This document shows, in pieces, positions 60,599-64,000 of a stretch of DNA of 64,000 nucleotides (position 1 is the first letter of the stretch; each line of letters begins with the position of its first letter). This stretch comes from Pseudomonas fluorescens (lineage in GTDB: Bacteria > Pseudomonadota > Gammaproteobacteria > Pseudomonadales > Pseudomonadaceae). Below the pieces are notes generated by a model. That model worked only from the letters and a program-made list of their open reading frames with translations. It was not told the DNA's origin and searched no databases. The stretch is from assembly GCF_005938625.1 (NCBI RefSeq), contig NZ_VCNJ01000030.1:62001-126000 (forward strand), given 5' to 3'. A program made the position numbers and the translations under genes.

Positions 60599-61918
60599 TC
60601 AGCGGATATCCAGCAGGTGCCGCACATTGGCCAATAGAAAGTCGTCCTGCCCCGGCAATGCATCGAACGACAAACCCACTGGCAACTCACCCGCCGCTGC
60701 CACCGGAACGCTGATGCTCGGCGCCGCCAGGTTGCTCGCCGGGTCGGTATTGCGCACGAAGGTTTCGAAATTGCTCTCATCCGCGCAAGCACTGAGCAGT
60801 GGTGCGCTGCAAGTGACGGTCGGGTAAGCCAGCAGATCCAGTTGATGGCGGCTGAAGAGGGCGCGGTACTCCTTCTCCAGACACAGCTTGCTCATCAGTG
60901 CCTGCACGTAGTCGGTGTAGGAAATCGCTGGGCTTTCCAGTTGGGCGGTGAGGATTTTCTTGATCGCCGGATCGCGAATCTGCGCGAGGATGTCGAGGAA
61001 CTGTTCGCCGCGTCCTGCTTTCATCAGGAAGCGTGGAAAGTCGATGAAGAACTCATAGATCGGCAGCGGAAACTGAATGCTCTCGTTGATCTCGCCAATC
61101 ACGGAATCGTCGACCGGCACGAAGATCACGCCACGATCAGCCAGGGTCTCGATGGCCGCGCGGCAATCACGTTGCACGTTTTCAGCGAGCTCGGCCCAGA
61201 GAAAATGCTCGGGAATGCCGATGCGCAATGGCCGGGTTTCAGGCTGATGCAGGCTGCCGTTCAATTGCGCGTGAACGAACTGACAATCTTCCACCGTGCG
61301 GGTCAGCAGGCCCGGGGTGTCTTTGGTTTGTGACACCGGGACGATGCCATCGGCGGGGTACACGCCCGTAGTTGGACGAAACCCGACAATCCCGCAGAAC
61401 GCCGCCGGGATACGCACCGAGCCACCGGTGTCGGTGCCGACCGCGCACGCCACCAGCCCGGCAGCGACAGCCGCGGCACAACCGCCGCTGCTGCCACCGG
61501 CACTGTGGCGTTCGTTGACGGGGTTGAGCACGGCACCATGAGAATGGTTGGCCGAGGTCACGCCGAACGACAGTTCGTGCATGTTGTTCTTGCCGACAAT
61601 CTGCGCGCCCAATTGCCGAAAGCGCTCGACGATGCCGGCATCGGCCTGCGGCACATAGTCGGCCAGCCCGGGCGTGCCGGCGGTGGTCGGCAGGCCGCTG
61701 ACATTGATGTTGTCCTTGAACGATACCGGCAGGCCGTACAGTGCGCTGTCGCGATCGGCAGCATTTGCCTTGAACGCTGACGGGTCGAAGGTGATGAAAC
61801 TGTTCAGATGTTGCATCTGCACATGGCGCTCGCGCAGGGCATGCTGCCAGGTGTCCGGGCAGTATTGGCCACTGCGAAAGCCGTTGACGAGCTGTTCAAT
61901 TGAAAGCTGGCTGTACAT
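60599..61918 (-). CDS. iaaH: Amidase-signature enzyme, probable indoleacetamide hydrolase
   Basis: A 439-residue cytosolic amidase. The catalytic triad is visible: K68 (VSFKDNINVSG), S143 in AGGSSGGCAAA and S167 in GTDTGGSVRIP, with the family spacing of 24 between the serines. It would hydrolyse indole-3-acetamide to indole-3-acetic acid plus ammonia. The assignment rests on the neighbour, an IaaM-type tryptophan monooxygenase that starts the same two-step pathway; another amide is possible. It begins 30 bp after the iaaM stop. Confidence 0.82.
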   Translation of the reverse strand: MYSQLSIEQLVNGFRSGQYCPDTWQHALRERHVQMQHLNSFITFDPSAFKANAADRDSALYGLPVSFKDNINVSGLPTTAGTPGLADYVPQADAGIVERFRQLGAQIVGKNNMHELSFGVTSANHSHGAVLNPVNERHSAGGSSGGCAAAVAAGLVACAVGTDTGGSVRIPAAFCGIVGFRPTTGVYPADGIVPVSQTKDTPGLLTRTVEDCQFVHAQLNGSLHQPETRPLRIGIPEHFLWAELAENVQRDCRAAIETLADRGVIFVPVDDSVIGEINESIQFPLPIYEFFIDFPRFLMKAGRGEQFLDILAQIRDPAIKKILTAQLESPAISYTDYVQALMSKLCLEKEYRALFSRHQLDLLAYPTVTCSAPLLSACADESNFETFVRNTDPASNLAAPSISVPVAAAGELPVGLSFDALPGQDDFLLANVRHLLDIR

Positions 61919-61948
61919 GGATGATTCTCGGCGTGGAAAGGGACTGGG

Positions 61949-63658
61949 TCAGCAGTAGCGGTACTGCGAGTGCAGGTCGTCGAGCGGGTTACCGGCAATC
62001 AAATCGCCGCCCAGGCTGCTGATCACCGCGCATGCGCCATTCAGCGCGGTCTGGATTGCGCCTTCGGCCCAGCCGCCAGTGAACGAGGCGCCGCAACCGG
62101 CCAGGTACAAACCGGTGTCCTGTTTCGGGTCGAGTGCGGTGCGGAACTGATAGAACAGGCGCTCGGAGTAAATATCGTCGCCGGGGAAGTTCAGCTTGAA
62201 AGCGCCGAGTGCGTGCTTGTCGGTCAGCCAGTCGTATTCCAGAACGTAGCGCTGGTAGTCACCGTCCAGCGGCAGCAGATGGCTGGCAAATTCCGGTGCA
62301 CTCATCGCCAATTCATCGACCAGACGCAGGCAGCGCTGCACCTTGTCGGTCATCGAAACCATCTTGTGCGAGTCGTCTTCCCAGGTGTAACTGATCAGCA
62401 CCACGCCCCAGGAATCCGGATCGTGCGGCGCGTAGTCGAGGCAATACACGCCCTTGACCAGGGTGTCGGTCTGGATGTTGTGCGCCAGGCCATGTTTGAG
62501 CCAGAACTTGTCCTTGGTCAGGATGAACAGCTTGGATGAACCGACCATGTGCGTTTCGTTGATCGCCCGCGCGACGTCGCGATTGACGAAGGCCTGGTTC
62601 TGCGTGAGCTTGAGATTCACTTGCAGGGCGCGGGTCGTGGTGGTGGTGATTACCCGGTCGCAGGCGTAGGTTTCGCCGTTGCTGCCGGCCAGCAGAATTT
62701 CGCCTTTCGGCCCTTTGTTGATCGATTCAATGCGTGTGCGGCAAATCATGTCGCGCACCTGAATACCGTTGAATTCGCTGTCGGCAATCCGCTCGGCCAG
62801 CGAAGAAATACCGTTGGGCACCAGACGCTGATTGACCTCCAGCGCATTCACCACCAGCCGCAGGATCTCGGTGAACGAGGCGCGGTACACCGACTGGAAA
62901 CCACCCGAGCCAATGCCCAGCGAGCCGAACAGGTGGAAGTCTTCAGGCTTGCGCCACGGCTTGCCGCCCGGCGGCTTTTTGCCGGTGAAGATGCGCACCA
63001 TCGCCGAGTAAAAGGAGCTGTCGCCGAAGCAGTCCAGATAGCGTTGCCACTCGGGCTGCACTTCGCAGTAATTGTGCTGCTTGAGCAGTTCGGTGATCAG
63101 TAGCGGTGGCGCCAGGCACGTGCCGTCATCGAGGGTGACGCCTTCGCTGAGAAAGGCGATCCAGCCTTGGTGCACGGTGCTGAACAATGCCGGCGGCGGC
63201 TGCATGGCCGCCCAGTGATGGGCTTCGCCGCGGTAGTGAATTTCAGTGTCGACCACGCCTGGGTCGGGAAACGCCTCGGTGGTCTGGATGCCGAAGCGAT
63301 TAAGGTAATGAAACAGCCCGACCTCACTCGGCGGAAAACGCATGGCGCCCATTTCCGCGATGAACTGCGGCTGTTCCTCATCAAAGCACTGCGTCAGCAG
63401 ACGCCCGCCGACATGCGCAGGTTCGGCTTCAAACAACGTCACGCGACGCGCACCGGCGCGCAGCAGTTCATAAGCGGCGACCAGCCCGCTGAGGCCGGCG
63501 CCGACGATGCCGATGTGTTTCTCGGCAGTTTCCGCTGGCAGGTAACCGATGGCTTCATCGGCACTGCGCAGGAACTGGCCATAGTCATACAGCAGATCGA
63601 CGTAGGGAAAAGACAGGCACGCGGACGCCTGACTGACATCATGGGAAATAGGTTTCAC
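61949..63658 (-). CDS. iaaM: Tryptophan 2-monooxygenase (flavin amine oxidase family)
   Basis: A 569-residue flavoprotein if started at GTG 63658; the open frame extends to 63760 but would run over the upstream gene. FAD-binding motif IGIVGAGLSGLVAAYELLRA, then 'FIAEMGAMRFPPSEVGLFHY', 'DPGVVDTEIHYRG', 'FGSLGIGSGGF' and 'YLAGCGASFTGGWAEGA' agree, from memory, almost word for word with IaaM of P. savastanoi. It converts tryptophan to indole-3-acetamide with CO2 release. Phenylalanine 2-monooxygenases belong to the same branch, so the substrate should be tested. It sits in one unit with iaaH and a dioxygenase beta subunit. Confidence 0.87.
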   Translation of the reverse strand: MKPISHDVSQASACLSFPYVDLLYDYGQFLRSADEAIGYLPAETAEKHIGIVGAGLSGLVAAYELLRAGARRVTLFEAEPAHVGGRLLTQCFDEEQPQFIAEMGAMRFPPSEVGLFHYLNRFGIQTTEAFPDPGVVDTEIHYRGEAHHWAAMQPPPALFSTVHQGWIAFLSEGVTLDDGTCLAPPLLITELLKQHNYCEVQPEWQRYLDCFGDSSFYSAMVRIFTGKKPPGGKPWRKPEDFHLFGSLGIGSGGFQSVYRASFTEILRLVVNALEVNQRLVPNGISSLAERIADSEFNGIQVRDMICRTRIESINKGPKGEILLAGSNGETYACDRVITTTTTRALQVNLKLTQNQAFVNRDVARAINETHMVGSSKLFILTKDKFWLKHGLAHNIQTDTLVKGVYCLDYAPHDPDSWGVVLISYTWEDDSHKMVSMTDKVQRCLRLVDELAMSAPEFASHLLPLDGDYQRYVLEYDWLTDKHALGAFKLNFPGDDIYSERLFYQFRTALDPKQDTGLYLAGCGASFTGGWAEGAIQTALNGACAVISSLGGDLIAGNPLDDLHSQYRYC

Positions 63659-63677
63659 AGGGGGACTTCTCGATCGA

Positions 63678-64000
63678 TCAGATAATGAGCTGCAGGCTTT
63701 CAAGGGCGCGTGCGGGGTTGAGCAACAGGATTTTCTTGCCGTGAATCTTCCACGTGCCATCGATGTTGATCAGTTGATGTTCGACGGTCACCGGGTAGTG
63801 CCATTCGTTGTCGCCGCGCGCTTCGCAATAGAGCATGTTGGAGCTGGCGCACGCGCTGAACGAGGCTTCGTCAAGGGTGATGCGCGGGCGCTGGGCGATG
63901 TGCAGGCTGCGACTCTTGGGCTGCTGGGAAAAGTTGCGCGCATTGGCCAGCCGGTTGATCCGCAGCGTGGTCAGAAAACGGTCCTCATACACCAGCGATG
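63678..64000 (-). CDS. Aromatic-ring-hydroxylating dioxygenase beta subunit (partial, 5' end outside window)
   Basis: The C-terminal 107 residues of a protein that continues beyond the window; the frame stays open at position 64000. 'LVYEDRFLTTLRINRLANARNFSQQPKSR' and the end 'GTWKIHGKKILLLNPARALESLQLII' match the small subunit of Rieske dioxygenases (NTF2-like fold). It supports the catalytic alpha subunit, which should lie just outside. The iaaM start follows after 19 bp, so they form an operon. The substrate is unknown; an indole compound is suggested by the neighbours. Confidence 0.75.
   Translation of the reverse strand, partial: SLVYEDRFLTTLRINRLANARNFSQQPKSRSLHIAQRPRITLDEASFSACASSNMLYCEARGDNEWHYPVTVEHQLINIDGTWKIHGKKILLLNPARALESLQLII

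Noticed and set aside
63678..63992. Complete small gene starting at GTG 63992
   Set aside because: The frame is open up to the window edge and the similarity to dioxygenase beta subunits begins in the middle of that family, so it is a truncated gene.
1..64000. Insertion sequence, prophage, integrase or tRNA attachment site
   Set aside because: No transposase, integrase, phage or tRNA sequence was recognised in any frame. Toxin genes are therefore not placed on a visible mobile element.

Overview
The window looks like a chromosomal segment of a fluorescent-group Pseudomonas. It is GC-rich with Pseudomonas codon use. REP-type palindromes sit in many intergenic gaps. It also carries a glucose dehydrogenase next to an OprB porin, the acidic amino acid system AatJQMP/AauSR, GlpM, a VF530-type protein and a DUF6124-type small gene. 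I see no rRNA, tRNA, CRISPR array, transposase or integrase.

Layout. 1-937: repeat-rich intergenic DNA with a gene remnant. 938-6679 (-): giant toxin-like protein T1 with two Tiki/ChaN-like domains, preceded by a DUF6124-like gene. 7794-11785 (-): gcd and oprB for periplasmic sugar oxidation. 12119-12992 (+): VF530-like protein and a membrane protein. 13092-14449 (-): a siderophore-interacting reductase with its PadR/YqjI-type regulator. 14959-21884 (+): a CS1/alpha-type chaperone-usher fimbrial operon with duplicated subunit and tip genes. 21942-33836: giant toxin T2 (LRR plus NEL E3 ligase, -), a large class A penicillin-binding protein (-), and giant toxin T3 (CNF-like C-H deamidase signature, +). 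34174-43927: amino acid permeases, GtrA, an FMN-binding glutamate synthase-like protein, a LuxR regulator divergent from a RamA-like amidase, NUDIX, LysE, GNAT and MetR. 44065-49671 (-): giant toxin T4 with an unassigned C-terminus. 49838-52249: alpha/beta hydrolase, DsbA/FrnE-like protein and GlpM. 52249-59170 (-): aauR, aauS, aatP, aatM, aatQ, aatJ, with a sigma-54 promoter and AauR-type operators. 59177-64000 (-): aromatic amino acid permease, indoleacetamide hydrolase, tryptophan 2-monooxygenase and the end of a ring-hydroxylating dioxygenase beta subunit. These last genes are a probable indole-3-acetic acid module.

The most striking content is the set of four very large proteins (about 1050-1910 residues) within 50 kb. 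They share a helical DUF6543/dermonecrotic-toxin-like body, a recurring 'LLY-x-P' motif, a central hydrophobic segment and, in three of them, a short linker module after it. Each ends in a different C-terminal part. This reads as a delivery chassis with exchangeable warheads aimed at eukaryotic cells. With the CS1 fimbriae and the auxin genes it suggests an organism that lives closely with plants, insects or protists. No dedicated secretion system is visible here.
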